NCBI GenBank assembly: GCA_013215055.1
Contig: JABSRQ010000001.1
Span: forward strand, 52,912-116,911
Direction of reading: 5' to 3'
DNA: 64,000 nt
DNA from: Pseudomonadales bacterium
GTDB lineage: Bacteria; Pseudomonadota; Gammaproteobacteria; Pseudomonadales; DT-91
The translations under genes were made by a program, and so were the position numbers. Numbering within the stretch: the stretch's first letter is position 1; each line of letters begins with the position of its first letter. The notes under the pieces are model-generated. The model saw nothing but the letters and a program-made list of their open reading frames with translations. It searched no databases and had not been told where the DNA came from. Shown in pieces: positions 33,265 through 43,262 of this stretch.

Positions 33265-34030
33265 TACCGTAATTCTATCTGTTTGGCATAACCCATTAAA
33301 CGCCCCTGTTCTTTGTTTTCGGATTTGATGCATTTAAATCCGTATTTCCAGTGAATAAAAATACGCCGTGGTGCACCACTTTATGGGTAAGGGTTTGCCA
33401 TATAAACCGCTGGCAATAAAAGTTAAAGGGTACGGCGTCATCCAGGCGTAAACCTTCTGTATAAGGTCATTGCATGTCATAAGAACGTTGATTGATCATT
33501 TCTATCTATGAATACCCTTAAACTCAATAAATTCTGCAGTGAATAGCGGTTTCTCTTTTTCTAAAAGTGCACATAATGGGAAACCTTGCCAGGGGACCTG
33601 GCATTGGCCAAGCTTCAACACAAAAAAAGCGATAGATGCGTGTTTCTATGGCCATGCTTGGCAGTAACTTACTTCCAATCCAGTAGTAAAGGGGATTCTA
33701 ATAAATCGTCTATTGTCGCATGCCATGGCCAGGTGATTAATTCTTTAGCGAGTATATGTACAACTTCCTTGTTGGTGTAAAATTCATAGTCATTATTGTT
33801 TCGGCTAATGGTTTTATAAGAAGTTAACTCATCACTGCTGACAATGTCTGTAATAGGGCTGTTATCACAGACAGATAATAGCGGGGAATGCATAGTTGCC
33901 GAACTAATCAGTCCCAATGTTAGGGCTGCGTTTATTAGACATGAGTGGCTGAACCGTTTGATTTTTCATAAAAATAATAGAGATCAACTCTACTAATCTC
34001 AGCCTGTTCGCTAATCCACATCGTATTTTT
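33265..34030 (-). pseudogene. msrP: Decayed msrP (methionine sulfoxide reductase catalytic subunit)
   Basis: On the minus strand the order of MsrP (YedY) segments is recognisable over ~750 bases but in several frames. From the N-terminal side: a hydrophobic Tat-like segment (LGLISSATMHSPLLS), then SYKTISRNNNDYEFYTNK, then FCVEAWPMP with a QGFPLCALLEKEKPL frame, then YTEGLRLDDA, PLTFIASGLYGKPLP, and HWKYGFKCIKS. These match the family order, including the RCVEAWSM and WKYGFKSIKS regions. There are at least three frameshifts and some stops, so it is inactive. The molybdopterin-binding Cys is still present in FCVEAW. No neighbouring msrQ is visible. Confidence 0.75.
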
Positions 34031-34341
34031 CACAATCAAAGATGAATCGAATCGGGGCTTAATCGGCCTGACATGAATAGCTGATGCGCTCAAGCAAACA
34101 CACGCCGTGCTTTTTTCTATAGCCGACATACGACTGGAAACGGTGTTGTCTGCGTCAATGTGGCAGAAGTGACGTTGCCAGCCCTGGGAACGGCTAAAAA
34201 ATAATGTAGCTAATCCCAATTATTTACCCGTGCGTTATTGCACGTCTATTTTGCAAAATTAGAGAATTTACGCGGATCAGTTTTGTGCTTATAGTTTCTA
34301 CACATTCACAGAACAACCAAACCTAATTAAAGGGGAACATC

Positions 34342-34629
34342 ATGACTGCATACGCTATAGGGCAATTAACCATTCACGATAGCAGCTGGGCAGAGGAATA
34401 TAATCAACGTATCGTACCGCTGCTACAGCGCCATGGGGCTCAGGTTCTGGCCAAAGGGCAGCCTCAGCGCCTGGAAGGTACGGCAGCACTACCACATGTA
34501 TTAATCAATATTGCCTTTCCATCGGCCGATGCGGCAAGAGGCTGGTATAACGATGCAGAGAATCAGGAACTGGTGCAGTTGCGCAATACCGGCTCCAGCT
34601 TTGAGTTGTTGCTGTTAGATGCCGGATAA
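34342..34629 (+). CDS. DUF1330 family protein
   Basis: 95 residues. AYAIGQLTIHDSSWAEEYNQ and RLEGTAALPHVLINIAFPSA with DAARGWYND match DUF1330, a small ferredoxin-like alpha/beta-fold family related to dimeric alpha/beta-barrel proteins with no established activity. Good ribosome site (AAAGGGGAACATC). Single gene followed by a perfect 14-bp inverted repeat. Confidence 0.85.
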   Translation: MTAYAIGQLTIHDSSWAEEYNQRIVPLLQRHGAQVLAKGQPQRLEGTAALPHVLINIAFPSADAARGWYNDAENQELVQLRNTGSSFELLLLDAG

Positions 34630-34644
34630 GCTGCCTGAACAACC

Positions 34645-34690
34645 CTGCAGTTTTGCACATGAAATATAAGATATCCGTGCAAAACTGCAG
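34645..34690. repeat. Perfect 14-bp inverted repeat with 18-bp loop
   Basis: CTGCAGTTTTGCAC (34645-34658) and GTGCAAAACTGCAG (34677-34690). It lies 15 bases after the DUF1330 stop. Without a T-run it is not a classical terminator; it may terminate in both directions with the low-GC stem or be a protein-binding palindrome. 34691-34956 has no gene I can support. Confidence 0.7.
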
Positions 34691-34956
34691 TTAATTATGA
34701 ATAAATTACCCACTATACTGTTTGAATGACCTAAGAATGTATTGAGTACATAAGCCGTTGATTGGAAAAGCCGTTCAGCTGGCAGCCCCCTATTCCAAGG
34801 TAGATAAAGAGAGCCGCCTATCGGGCTGAAGACTATATAGGTACGGAAAAATACTAATCGCTTTTGGTGGCAAACCTCGCAGCGTATACAAGAAAGCCGT
34901 TTTCGAGTTACACAGCTACAACTATTCAGTCTTGAATAATAGAAAAAGAATTTCCA

Positions 34957-36735
34957 TCATTGGGCTAGCCGCTTGATTGCCAGCTTACCTCGGATTTTAT
35001 TTGCGGTTTTTAATAAGAACTCTTGCTGTTCACCGGGTAAAATACCTGTGTCTATGGGCTTAATTTTTGGCATCCAGATCTTAAGTTGACTATAGCCCTC
35101 GGGGTAACCATGCATAGTCACCTGGGCTTGACGCTGCCCTTCTTTAAATTCCACTATTTTATAAAATCGACTGGAGATAGACCCCACCCAGGCGCTCATA
35201 TAGAGATGCAAACGGCAACGCATCTCTACAAAGATATCTTCTTGCCAAAATAATTCTTTCTCAAAGATCGAGCCAGGTGGCATGTAGCTTAACTGCCACT
35301 TTATATTCTTGCGTTTATCCTTCACGTAAATGGTATGCCCCACATCATCCGAATTACGCAGGCTCATGGTACTGCCTTGATTACCCACAATCAGTTTCTC
35401 GGTGAAATCCCCTTCCACATGGTCCATCACAGAGTTGGCTTGCAAGCTCTTGTCTTCAGACCAATATAGAATCATCACGGATGGCACGTCTTGCTCTGAT
35501 GCAAACTGCACATTCACCTGCAAACCTTTTTTGTTGGAGAATTTAAGCGGCGGCAATTTTTCGTTTATCGTGACTTTATTTTTTATCATCTTGCGTTTAT
35601 CAAAACCAAAGTCGTAATCTTCAGGGGTATCCAGTGTCAGCATCCAGTTATGCATAAGCTGCAGCGCGTCATAGTCCACTTCCTCTCTAGCAATCATGGG
35701 CATCCGGTATTCCTCATCCATGCTATTCATGCGCACAAACAAGGCACTGTTATACAGAGCCATCTCTTCGTGCTTTGCCCCCATGATGATATAGGGCACT
35801 ATGGTGAAATTTTGGGTGATTTGATTCACCGCGGTTTGGTAGACATGGGTTTTCTGCAATGTATTAAATGCTAACTTATGACGTAACTTGAGGTGCTCAG
35901 CTTCCTGTTCAGCGGCATGCCCCAAGGGATTATGACAATTTCCGCAATTTGCATGTAGGTAACCAAGCACCTTTTTCTCCATGGGATTGCCAGGCAATAC
36001 AGGTTGCGCCATCGGTTTGGTCAACAAGATATCATCCAGCAAGGTCTTTAAGGTCCACTCTCCTGAGGATCGTTTAGGGCCATGGCCAAAAGCATATTTA
36101 GCCTGAACATCGCTCAGTTGTATCGCATCAAACCCCAGGATGATATCAATATTTCCCATATGACAGGTTTTGCAATCTTCTTGGCTGGGAATATTGTGAT
36201 TCGTATCCAATACATGCCTGGCGCCTTCTGTTATAAGCAGAGCATCCTGTTGATCTTCCTGCCAAGCATAAGCCACCAGTGACCAGGCATCGATGCCCTC
36301 ACCTTCCCTGACTTTCATGAGATGGCGCGTTTCCACCTTAATTTCTCGCGCTACGCCTGAGCCTAAGACAACGGTTTTACGAAACTCTTTAAAGAATTGT
36401 GTACCCACAGGAAAGATCCACCTATCAGGGTCATCACTATTTATTCTCTTGCCTGGAGGTAGATAGATCCAACGGCTCTTATCAGCACCGTCACTCCATA
36501 ATTGGTAATTAGGGGTGAACCTATGCACGTCACCTGAAAGACTATAGCGTTGAATATCAGTGTAGAGACAGGTTTGTGACAGCAGCTGAGGAACCGTTTT
36601 CTCATGACTGGTTTGGGCACAACTAATGGCTGATTCTTTTTTTACGGGCTGCAACAAACATGACGCCAGAGCGCCAAACAAGAAGACCAAAACACTGATT
36701 TTAAAGAGTAAAAATCTAGTCATCTCGTTTACCAT
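34957..36735 (-). CDS. Diheme CxxCH lipoprotein of the SO2930/HNE_0200 type
   Basis: 592 residues. The lipobox LASC (Cys26) after a hydrophobic N-terminus marks a lipoprotein. Two heme c motifs are visible: CKTCH (in EDCKTCHMGN) and CGNCH (in ANCGNCHNPLGH). The conserved start, PNYQLWSDGADKSRWIYLPP and FPVGTQFFKEFRKTVVL, is that of the SO2930/HNE_0200 family of uncharacterised diheme c-type cytochromes found in marine gammaproteobacteria. C-terminal part is beta-rich without heme motifs. Probably an envelope electron carrier or oxidase. It shares a 77-bp upstream element with the TonB receptor gene. Confidence 0.8.
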   Translation of the reverse strand: MVNEMTRFLLFKISVLVFLFGALASCLLQPVKKESAISCAQTSHEKTVPQLLSQTCLYTDIQRYSLSGDVHRFTPNYQLWSDGADKSRWIYLPPGKRINSDDPDRWIFPVGTQFFKEFRKTVVLGSGVAREIKVETRHLMKVREGEGIDAWSLVAYAWQEDQQDALLITEGARHVLDTNHNIPSQEDCKTCHMGNIDIILGFDAIQLSDVQAKYAFGHGPKRSSGEWTLKTLLDDILLTKPMAQPVLPGNPMEKKVLGYLHANCGNCHNPLGHAAEQEAEHLKLRHKLAFNTLQKTHVYQTAVNQITQNFTIVPYIIMGAKHEEMALYNSALFVRMNSMDEEYRMPMIAREEVDYDALQLMHNWMLTLDTPEDYDFGFDKRKMIKNKVTINEKLPPLKFSNKKGLQVNVQFASEQDVPSVMILYWSEDKSLQANSVMDHVEGDFTEKLIVGNQGSTMSLRNSDDVGHTIYVKDKRKNIKWQLSYMPPGSIFEKELFWQEDIFVEMRCRLHLYMSAWVGSISSRFYKIVEFKEGQRQAQVTMHGYPEGYSQLKIWMPKIKPIDTGILPGEQQEFLLKTANKIRGKLAIKRLAQ

Positions 36736-36895
36736 GGCGTGATTTTCATAATGGAAAATAGAAATATCTATGCTAAATTTTAGTCCGTTTTAGCTAGAAT
36801 TGGATAATTTTTAAGAGAATAATTAGCGTTATAAAAGTCCGACTTAGCAAGTTCAAGCAACTAAATAGGTATGCAGATATTGACGGAAGAGTTTC

Positions 36896-36972
36896 TTCAT
36901 CGCATGAAGTACTTCTGTAGTAAAACATTACCTCTTCAAGCAACATGAAATAGCGGTTATATGGCTTATACC
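36896..36972 (-). repeat. 77-bp direct repeat, copy upstream of cytochrome gene
   Basis: Starts TTCATCGCATGAAGTAC on the plus strand and recurs at 39074-39150 with about ten differences in 78 positions by eye. Lies 160 bases before the start of the SO2930-type gene and immediately after the TonB receptor stop. See copy 2. Confidence 0.8.
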
Positions 36973-38976
36973 CTAATAAAAATCAATATATATGGAATAG
37001 CTGTAACGGGTACCAAAGTCTTCGGTGACAAGCTCATTAATATTTTCCGTTTCTCTTATATATTCCGGCGTTAACATTTTACTATTGGTAATATTATCAA
37101 TACTTATCACATGCCTGAGGGACATATCGTGAAAGGCGTGTGTCTTACTGACGTTAATACTGGCGATAAACTGAGAGGGAATATTTTCAAGGAAACCTTC
37201 AACGTCTGAAATATATTTTCCTTTTCCGGATAATGAGAAATAGCTGAAATGTTTGCTCAAGCCAAATGAGACGGTATGGTCTGGCACATATCTATAATTA
37301 TTATCGATGTCCTCATCCACACCGCTAACATGGTTGTAATTAATATAAGCACCTAATGTTGCATCATGCTCATATTTTAATTCCACCTCTGAGCCATAGC
37401 CTTTAAAGTCATTTACATTTTGATATTGCGAAGGAATACCTGTCTCGGGGAGTTGGCGCTGAATCAAGTTTTCATAAATACTATAATAAGCGAGTATTTG
37501 CACAAACACATGAGTACCGCCATAGAGGTAGGCGAGTTCATAAGAGGTACTGGTTTCTGGTTCTAAATCAGGATTTCCTATAATATTGGGGCGCTCAAAG
37601 TACAGCTCAAACATCGTCGGCACACGAAATGACTGACCGATAATCATCTTTATCGACTGATTATCCTGCAGTGTATACACACCAGAAAATCGGGATGAGA
37701 GATTACTGCCAAATTTTTCATTGTCGGTATAGCGGCTACCAATCAGTAAACTTAAATCGCGGATATCATACTTTAACCGTGCAAAGGTGGACCATTCAAT
37801 AACATCGTCATCATCTTTTAGATTGCTGGTGACGAACTCTCCTGTCAGACCATTAAACGTATTGTAGCCTTCGCTTTGTCTTAGTTCAGCGTTCATCCCG
37901 TATTCAATATTTATCTGAGCTTTTAGATAATTCAGTTTAATTTCACTGGCATAACGATTACCGGCAAGCCCGAGCACTAATGAATAATCAGGGCTTACTG
38001 GAAATTCTCGTTTGTAATATTCATAGGCAAGGCTGGCAATAATATCCGTCTGTTCGCTTAATGCATTCTGATACTTATAATGAAGCAGGTGGCCTTGGTG
38101 TTCTACATTCTTTCCGCCCCCACCGACATAAGCTGGATGAATGCCCAAAAATGAATGTTCGTAGCTGAATTGATTGAAATATAAACTGTGCGCGTTATAG
38201 CCCAAGCCTAAACTAAGATTATTTTTTTGACCATAATTGGCATAATCAAAGTGTGTTTCACCATTAAATTCAAAACCAACCTTATTGGGCACTTGATAGG
38301 TTTCACTTTCCTGTGTTTCTGAATGTATAGATGAAAAAAACGATAGATTCTCAAATTGATGATGAATAGATAGGCCCGCAGCAAGAAGGTCACCTTCACC
38401 CACCCGTGCATAGCTAGAAAGGCTATTTTTTGCAGGCTTTTTAAGAACTATATTAACAACACCTGTATAAGCATTGCTGCCGTATAAAACAGAGGCAGGG
38501 CCTTTAAGGACTTCGATTTTTTCAACATCATTAATATTAATACGTTCAAGCGAGCCTTCACCGTAAATAGGTTGCCAGGTAGGGATATTATCAATTAATA
38601 ATAAAATTTTATTAGCATAAAAATTTTGTAATATACCTCTCGCCGTTGCCACATTTCGATCAATAATGGTTTGATAAATATCAAAGCCCGCCACCGTATC
38701 CAGTGCTTCTTCTATACTGGTATAATGGTATTTCTCTATGCTACTTCGGTCTATCACGGTAACGGTGGAAGGCGTATCAAATATCGTTTCTTCCTGCACG
38801 GAGGAAACCGACACTTTTATAGACATGAGTTCTTCAAGGCTTAATTCAAATAACGAGTCATCCAGAATACTTAGATCATCAGATGAGGTGTTTGAGAAAG
38901 CGATCTCACAGATAAAAACTAACGGTATTAAAAAAAATATTTCTTTATGAATATGACAAGTCCCATGTTTCGTCAT
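36973..38976 (-). CDS. TonB-dependent outer-membrane receptor
   Basis: 667 residues. A short hydrophobic leader (FFLIPLVFICEIAFSN) precedes the plug domain, seen as VTVIDRSSIEKYHYTSIEEALD, NKILLLIDNIPTWQPIYGEG and VEKIEVLKGPASVLYGSNAY-TGVVNIV. The barrel has the typical DNLEPETSTSYELAYLYGG-type strand and ends in YSYSIYIDFY. The substrate could be a siderophore, vitamin B12 or an organic ligand; no clear clue. Two more repeat-related features flank it, and a Fur box is not convincing here. It is upstream on the strand of the CxxCH lipoprotein gene. Confidence 0.9.
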   Translation of the reverse strand: MTKHGTCHIHKEIFFLIPLVFICEIAFSNTSSDDLSILDDSLFELSLEELMSIKVSVSSVQEETIFDTPSTVTVIDRSSIEKYHYTSIEEALDTVAGFDIYQTIIDRNVATARGILQNFYANKILLLIDNIPTWQPIYGEGSLERININDVEKIEVLKGPASVLYGSNAYTGVVNIVLKKPAKNSLSSYARVGEGDLLAAGLSIHHQFENLSFFSSIHSETQESETYQVPNKVGFEFNGETHFDYANYGQKNNLSLGLGYNAHSLYFNQFSYEHSFLGIHPAYVGGGGKNVEHQGHLLHYKYQNALSEQTDIIASLAYEYYKREFPVSPDYSLVLGLAGNRYASEIKLNYLKAQINIEYGMNAELRQSEGYNTFNGLTGEFVTSNLKDDDDVIEWSTFARLKYDIRDLSLLIGSRYTDNEKFGSNLSSRFSGVYTLQDNQSIKMIIGQSFRVPTMFELYFERPNIIGNPDLEPETSTSYELAYLYGGTHVFVQILAYYSIYENLIQRQLPETGIPSQYQNVNDFKGYGSEVELKYEHDATLGAYINYNHVSGVDEDIDNNYRYVPDHTVSFGLSKHFSYFSLSGKGKYISDVEGFLENIPSQFIASINVSKTHAFHDMSLRHVISIDNITNSKMLTPEYIRETENINELVTEDFGTRYSYSIYIDFY

Positions 38977-39073
38977 CGCAGATAATCATTCATACAAATT
39001 ATTCTTAACTATAGTACAGCCCGCTTAAAACACCTTAAATCCTGACATAGCTACAGACTATAACTTCTGATTT

Positions 39074-39150
39074 TTCATCGCATGAAGTACCTCCTTAGTA
39101 AAACATTAATTCTTCAAACAACATCAAATAGCGGTTTATGGTTTATATCC
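39074..39150 (-). repeat. 77-bp direct repeat, copy upstream of TonB receptor gene
   Basis: Same sequence as 36896-36972, about 98 bases before the TonB start, in the same orientation. Either a shared upstream regulatory element of both genes or the scar of a duplication that bracketed the receptor. 39151-39319 holds only the tail of the decayed epimerase. Confidence 0.75.
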
Positions 39151-39319
39151 AATGCATAGGTACATTTAGGTGCCCACATTAACGAGAATTCGCTAGTATA
39201 AAGTGAGCAAATCGCTCAGTCTTTTCCAGCAATAACATGGGTAATGCAGAGTGTTTCGTCTACGTCATTTTGCATAGAAATGTCACCGTTTAATAGAAAG
39301 CTGAGTCCTGTATCAACGC

Positions 39320-40293
39320 GGTATTTTTTCGCTTTCGTGCATCCATGTGATGGTGTCTTTTACCGTTTCATTACCTGGGCGAAACTGCATTTCGGTTTTC
39401 TTTATTATTTTTTTAGAGCTGGCAGATAGCTGACGATATTCATCGCCTCTGCGGAGATAGGATGCTTGATGGGGAATAGCTTTCTGCACAGATCAAAAGC
39501 CACACCTAATGCTCTACAAACATTGCCTAAAATGAGAATTTTAAGCAGTGTTTTAACAGCGACGAGCCCTACTAAATCAGCAATTTCAGCCCAGTTATAA
39601 AAATGGCCACCGATAATATAACGCTCGCAGGTTTTATCGTCGGCGATATCAGCCTCCAGTAATAATCGATGTGCAATGACGACATCTCTAGCATCAACAA
39701 ACTGCACACCGGAGCTGGTGATGGGCATAATGCTGGTGATAAATTTGATTATCGCCGAATTACTTTCGGCCAGTTTTGGTTCATAGGGAGCCAACACCAT
39801 ACACGGGTAGGTCGTGAGAATCGGTTTGCCCTGGCGTAGTAAGTCACGAATGCGCACTTCACATAATTTATTAGAAAGTGAATAGACATCTTTGACATTC
39901 GCCAGCGGTGTTTCTTCATTAAGTTGCGATAAAAAAAAATCGTAAATACACTCATGCTAGGATATACAACACCTTTTTTATGCCTAATTCACAGGCACTG
40001 AGCACTACCGAGTCAATACTTTTAAGATGGGTGGATTCTGTCACCTTGGCATTACGGGCGTCTGAATCAACAATCGCAGCGATATACACTACCGCATCGC
40101 AGCCTATCATGCTTTGGTTAACCGCCTCTTTATCCTGCATATCGCTAACCACTAAATCATCAACGTTATAACCGAGGGCTGAAAAATAGCCCTCTACGGC
40201 CTTGGGGTTTCTGACCAATAACCGTACCGCTAATAATTCCAGCGTGGTATGTGCGCCTATTAAGCCGGTAGCGCCGGTAATAAATATTTTCAT
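39320..40293 (-). pseudogene. Decayed extended SDR (NAD-dependent epimerase)
   Basis: Start MKIFITGATGLIGAHTTLEL at 40293 with a TGATGLIG dinucleotide motif. The segment between LELL and AVRLL lacks several residues; after LYILA (about 39953) the frame is lost, and the continuation ...FTIFF / EVRIRDLLRQGKPILTTYPC and YIIGGHFYNWAEIADL follows in other frames down to SYLPALKK. Further down, MQFRPGNETVKDTITWMHES still matches the C-terminal end. At least three frameshifts or deletions make it inactive. A paralogue-like intact gene lies at 12190-13206. Confidence 0.7.
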
Positions 40294-40435
40294 CTGCATC
40301 TCGTGATTAAACGGGCCTTTTATCTTGTGAAAAAACACCTCCGGCCTCTAAACAAGACAAATAAAACCACGCCCTCACCTATGGACTATATTTAAAAACA
40401 CATTGCCTCGCGCGCCCTTATGAATAGGTGAAGAT

Positions 40436-42250
40436 ATGAAAAACTTTAAAACCCCATTGAATGATCTTCGTTTTATTCATTATGAAGTGCTGGATAGCTT
40501 AAGCGAATATCGAAAAAACCCAGCTTATGATGAAGTCAATAAAGAGCTGATTGACGCCATAGCCAGCGAATGTGCTAAATACGCTGAAAACGTCATCTTC
40601 CCGTTAAACCAGAGTGGGGATGAACAAGGCTGCAGCTATAACGATGGAAAGGTCACCACGCCAGACGGTTATAAAGCCGCTTATCAACAGTGGCTGCAAG
40701 GTGGTTGGCAGGGGCTATCTCACCCGGAAGAATTTGGGGGCCAGGGTCTCCCCCCCTCATTAGGCATCATGAAGGCCGAGATTGTGGGTACGGCTAACTG
40801 GGCGTTTGGCATGTATCCAGGTTTAAGCCTGGGCGCGATGAACACGCTGATGTTACACGCCGATAAGGCGCAAAAGGCCCTGTATTTAGCCAAGCTAACC
40901 AGTGGTGAATGGATGGGCACCATGTGTTTAACCGAGGCCCAATGTGGTTCGGATTTAGGCCAAATAAAAACCAAAGCCGAAAAGAATGACGATGGTTCTT
41001 ATACCGTGACCGGCACCAAGATATTTATCTCCTCGGGGGATCATGATCTTACCGATAATATTGTGCATATCGTCTTGGCGCGTATTCCTGGCTCACCCGA
41101 AGGCACCAAGGGTATCTCGCTATTTATCGTGCCTAAATATCTGCCGGATGAAAACGGCGCTGTGGGTGAATTTAATCAGGTGAATACCGGCTCGATTGAG
41201 AAAAAGATGGGTATTCATGCCTCATCCACCTGTGTATTAAATTTTGATGGAGCAAAGGGGTTTTTATTAGGCGAAGTGAATAAAGGTGTTGCGGCCATGT
41301 TTACCTTTATGAATACCGCCAGAATCGGCACGGCGATTCAGGGCATTGGTTCTGCCGAACTGTCGTTTCAAAACTCCCTGGCTTATGCCAAGGAACGCCG
41401 TTCCATGCGCCCATTAAGTGGTGCCAAAGAACCGGAAAAAGTGGCTGATACATTAATCAAACACCCCGACGTCAGGCGTATGTTATTAAAACAAAAAGCC
41501 ATCGCCGAAGGTGGACGGGCGATGTTATACGATACCGCGTTATTAGCCGACAAACTCAGCGAGGCTAAAGATGAAGCCGAGTTTAAGGCCATCGACGATA
41601 AACTGGGGTTTCTCACCCCTATACTCAAAGGCTTTTTTACCGAGCTGGGCATAGAGGCTGCCAACGAAGGCATGCAGGTTTTTGGTGGCCACGGTTATAT
41701 CAAGGAATGGGGTATGGAACAGATTGCCCGTGATGTACGTATATCGTCTTTATATGAAGGCACTACAGGTATTCAGGGGCTGGATTTATTAGGCCGCAAG
41801 GTGATTCAGGATAAATTTAAACAATATTTTGCGTTTAATAAACGCATTCTTGCCTTATATAAAGAGATTTTACAATCCCCATATAAAGTTCAGATGTTAC
41901 GCTTTATAGCCCCGCTGATGTGTTATCAATTACGTTGGCAGAAAGTGCTGCTGGTAATTTTATTTAAGGCACGTAAAAATCGAGATGCGGTGGGTGCATC
42001 TACCCATGATTTTTTAATGTTTTCCGGTTATTTAGCCACTGCATTTTATTTCACCAAGATGGCGCTGGCATCGTTTAAAGCGTTGGATCAAGGGGGCGAA
42101 TTATCACCTGACTTTTATCAGGCAAAATTACAAACCGCCGACTTTTATTTTCAGCGCCTATTACCCAGAGCCAAAGGCCATGCGGCGATTATTTCCGGAA
42201 AAACCGCCAGTTTGATGGACATGCCTGAAGACAATTTCCAGCTGGAATAA
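40436..42250 (+). CDS. Acyl-CoA dehydrogenase (FadE5-like, ~600 residues)
   Basis: 604 residues. The N-terminal part, LNDLRFIHYEVLDSL and WLQGGWQGLSHPEEFGGQGL, is that of the large FadE5/AcdB-type dehydrogenases. FAD-site motifs are MCLTEAQCGSDLGQIKTKA and GTKIFISSGDHDL. The catalytic Glu is in SLYEGTTGIQGLDLLGRK. The extra C-terminal helical domain is present. It oxidises medium or long acyl-CoA to the enoyl-CoA, and the short distance to no other fad gene means it is a stand-alone. A strong ribosome site is absent. It fits the lipid-catabolic theme of the window. Confidence 0.93.
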   Translation: MKNFKTPLNDLRFIHYEVLDSLSEYRKNPAYDEVNKELIDAIASECAKYAENVIFPLNQSGDEQGCSYNDGKVTTPDGYKAAYQQWLQGGWQGLSHPEEFGGQGLPPSLGIMKAEIVGTANWAFGMYPGLSLGAMNTLMLHADKAQKALYLAKLTSGEWMGTMCLTEAQCGSDLGQIKTKAEKNDDGSYTVTGTKIFISSGDHDLTDNIVHIVLARIPGSPEGTKGISLFIVPKYLPDENGAVGEFNQVNTGSIEKKMGIHASSTCVLNFDGAKGFLLGEVNKGVAAMFTFMNTARIGTAIQGIGSAELSFQNSLAYAKERRSMRPLSGAKEPEKVADTLIKHPDVRRMLLKQKAIAEGGRAMLYDTALLADKLSEAKDEAEFKAIDDKLGFLTPILKGFFTELGIEAANEGMQVFGGHGYIKEWGMEQIARDVRISSLYEGTTGIQGLDLLGRKVIQDKFKQYFAFNKRILALYKEILQSPYKVQMLRFIAPLMCYQLRWQKVLLVILFKARKNRDAVGASTHDFLMFSGYLATAFYFTKMALASFKALDQGGELSPDFYQAKLQTADFYFQRLLPRAKGHAAIISGKTASLMDMPEDNFQLE

Positions 42251-42362
42251 ATCAGAGGCCGCTGATTTTAATCTAAGATCCTAAGCTATAACCGTAGAAA
42301 TCAAGTCTCTTACGGGGCTTTGCTATACTGGCTATATGGCCAAAAAACATCGAATCGGCTCA

Positions 42363-43065
42363 CTGGCGACCAGCCAATCTGATACGTTTTGCGATTACCG
42401 ATACCGGCATAGGCATAAGTCCTGCGGCGCAGGAAAAAGTGTTTCAATTTTTTGAGCAGGCCGAAACATCCACCACCAGACACTACGGCGGCACAGGTTT
42501 GAGTTTATCCATCTGTAAGAGCCTAAGCTGGATGATGCATGGTGACGTAGGTCTCACAAGCAAAGAGGGTTAAGGTTCTACTTTTTTTCTGACCCTGCCT
42601 TTAATCAAAAGTAAGCCCTCAGAAGCCAGTAAGAACAACGCTATCGATCAAAACAAACAGCAATTAAAATCGCTAAACATCCTCGTGGCCGAAGATGATG
42701 CCAGCAATCAGTTAGTCATACGCAGCTTCTTAAAAAAACTAGGCCATAATGTTGACTGTGTTAACAATGGCGAAGAAGCCGTGACGGCAAGAACTCAACA
42801 TCGCTATGACCTGATTTTAATGGACTATGAGATGCCAAAGATGAGTGGCCTGCAAGCGACTAAAGCCATACGCGACTGGGAAGAAAAAAATAAACACAGG
42901 CCCTTGCCTATTATTGCGCTCACCGCACATGCGATGGAAGAGCAGCACCAGAAATGCCTGAATGCCTGAATGCCTGAATGCCTGAATGCAGGCATGCAGG
43001 CGGTGCTGAATAAACCGTTAGAGATGGAAAAACTTAAGGCTATTTTACAGTCTGAATGGCTGTAA
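42363..43065 (+). pseudogene. C-terminal fragment of a hybrid histidine kinase with receiver, interrupted
   Basis: From ~42363 the frame reads [35 protein letters not shown], a TAA in SKEG-stop-GSTFFLTLPL, then a full receiver: [33 protein letters not shown] and ALTAHAMEEQHQKCLNA. There a fourfold aatgcctg repeat brings in a TGA before GMQAVLNKPLEMEKLKAILQ. The kinase N-terminal part is missing. The receiver closely resembles the second receiver of the 50243-53002 gene, so it is a degraded paralogue. Confidence 0.75.
42953..42984 (+). repeat. Tandem 8-bp repeat, four units of aatgcctg
   Basis: Four perfect adjacent units. The expected sequence from paralogues has one unit (KCLNAGMQ), so three extra units (24 bases, in frame) have been added and introduce a TGA, probably by replication slippage. 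Confidence 0.85.
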
Positions 43066-43088
43066 TATAGACGCCTGAAACCGATTCA

Positions 43089-43262
43089 ATGACTAAAAAA
43101 CGATTTCATTTTCACATTCAATCGCGAATTTTTATCGTGTTTTTTCTATTGCTATGCACCACATCGTTGAGTACTTTAATACTTAACAAAATACCCGGTC
43201 ATGCCTTTCTCTTCATATCGAAGGAAGTGGAAGAGAAACCTCTACAATCGATATATCGCTAA
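43089..43262 (+). pseudogene. N-terminal fragment of a sensor kinase, truncated
   Basis: ATG 43089 encodes MTKKRFHFHIQSRIFIVFFL-LLCTTSLSTLILNKI, a typical cytoplasmic start and first transmembrane helix of a sensor kinase, then runs to TAA at 43262 across the start of the amidohydrolase frame. The sensor and kinase domains are absent. Together with the receiver-like remnant at 45140-45218 it suggests that the amidohydrolase gene replaced or entered a kinase gene. Confidence 0.5.

Noticed and set aside
38980..39010. Possible Fur box upstream of the TonB receptor (GATAATCATTCATAC)
   Set aside because: Only about 10 of 19 positions fit the consensus, not better than other AT-rich sequence here.
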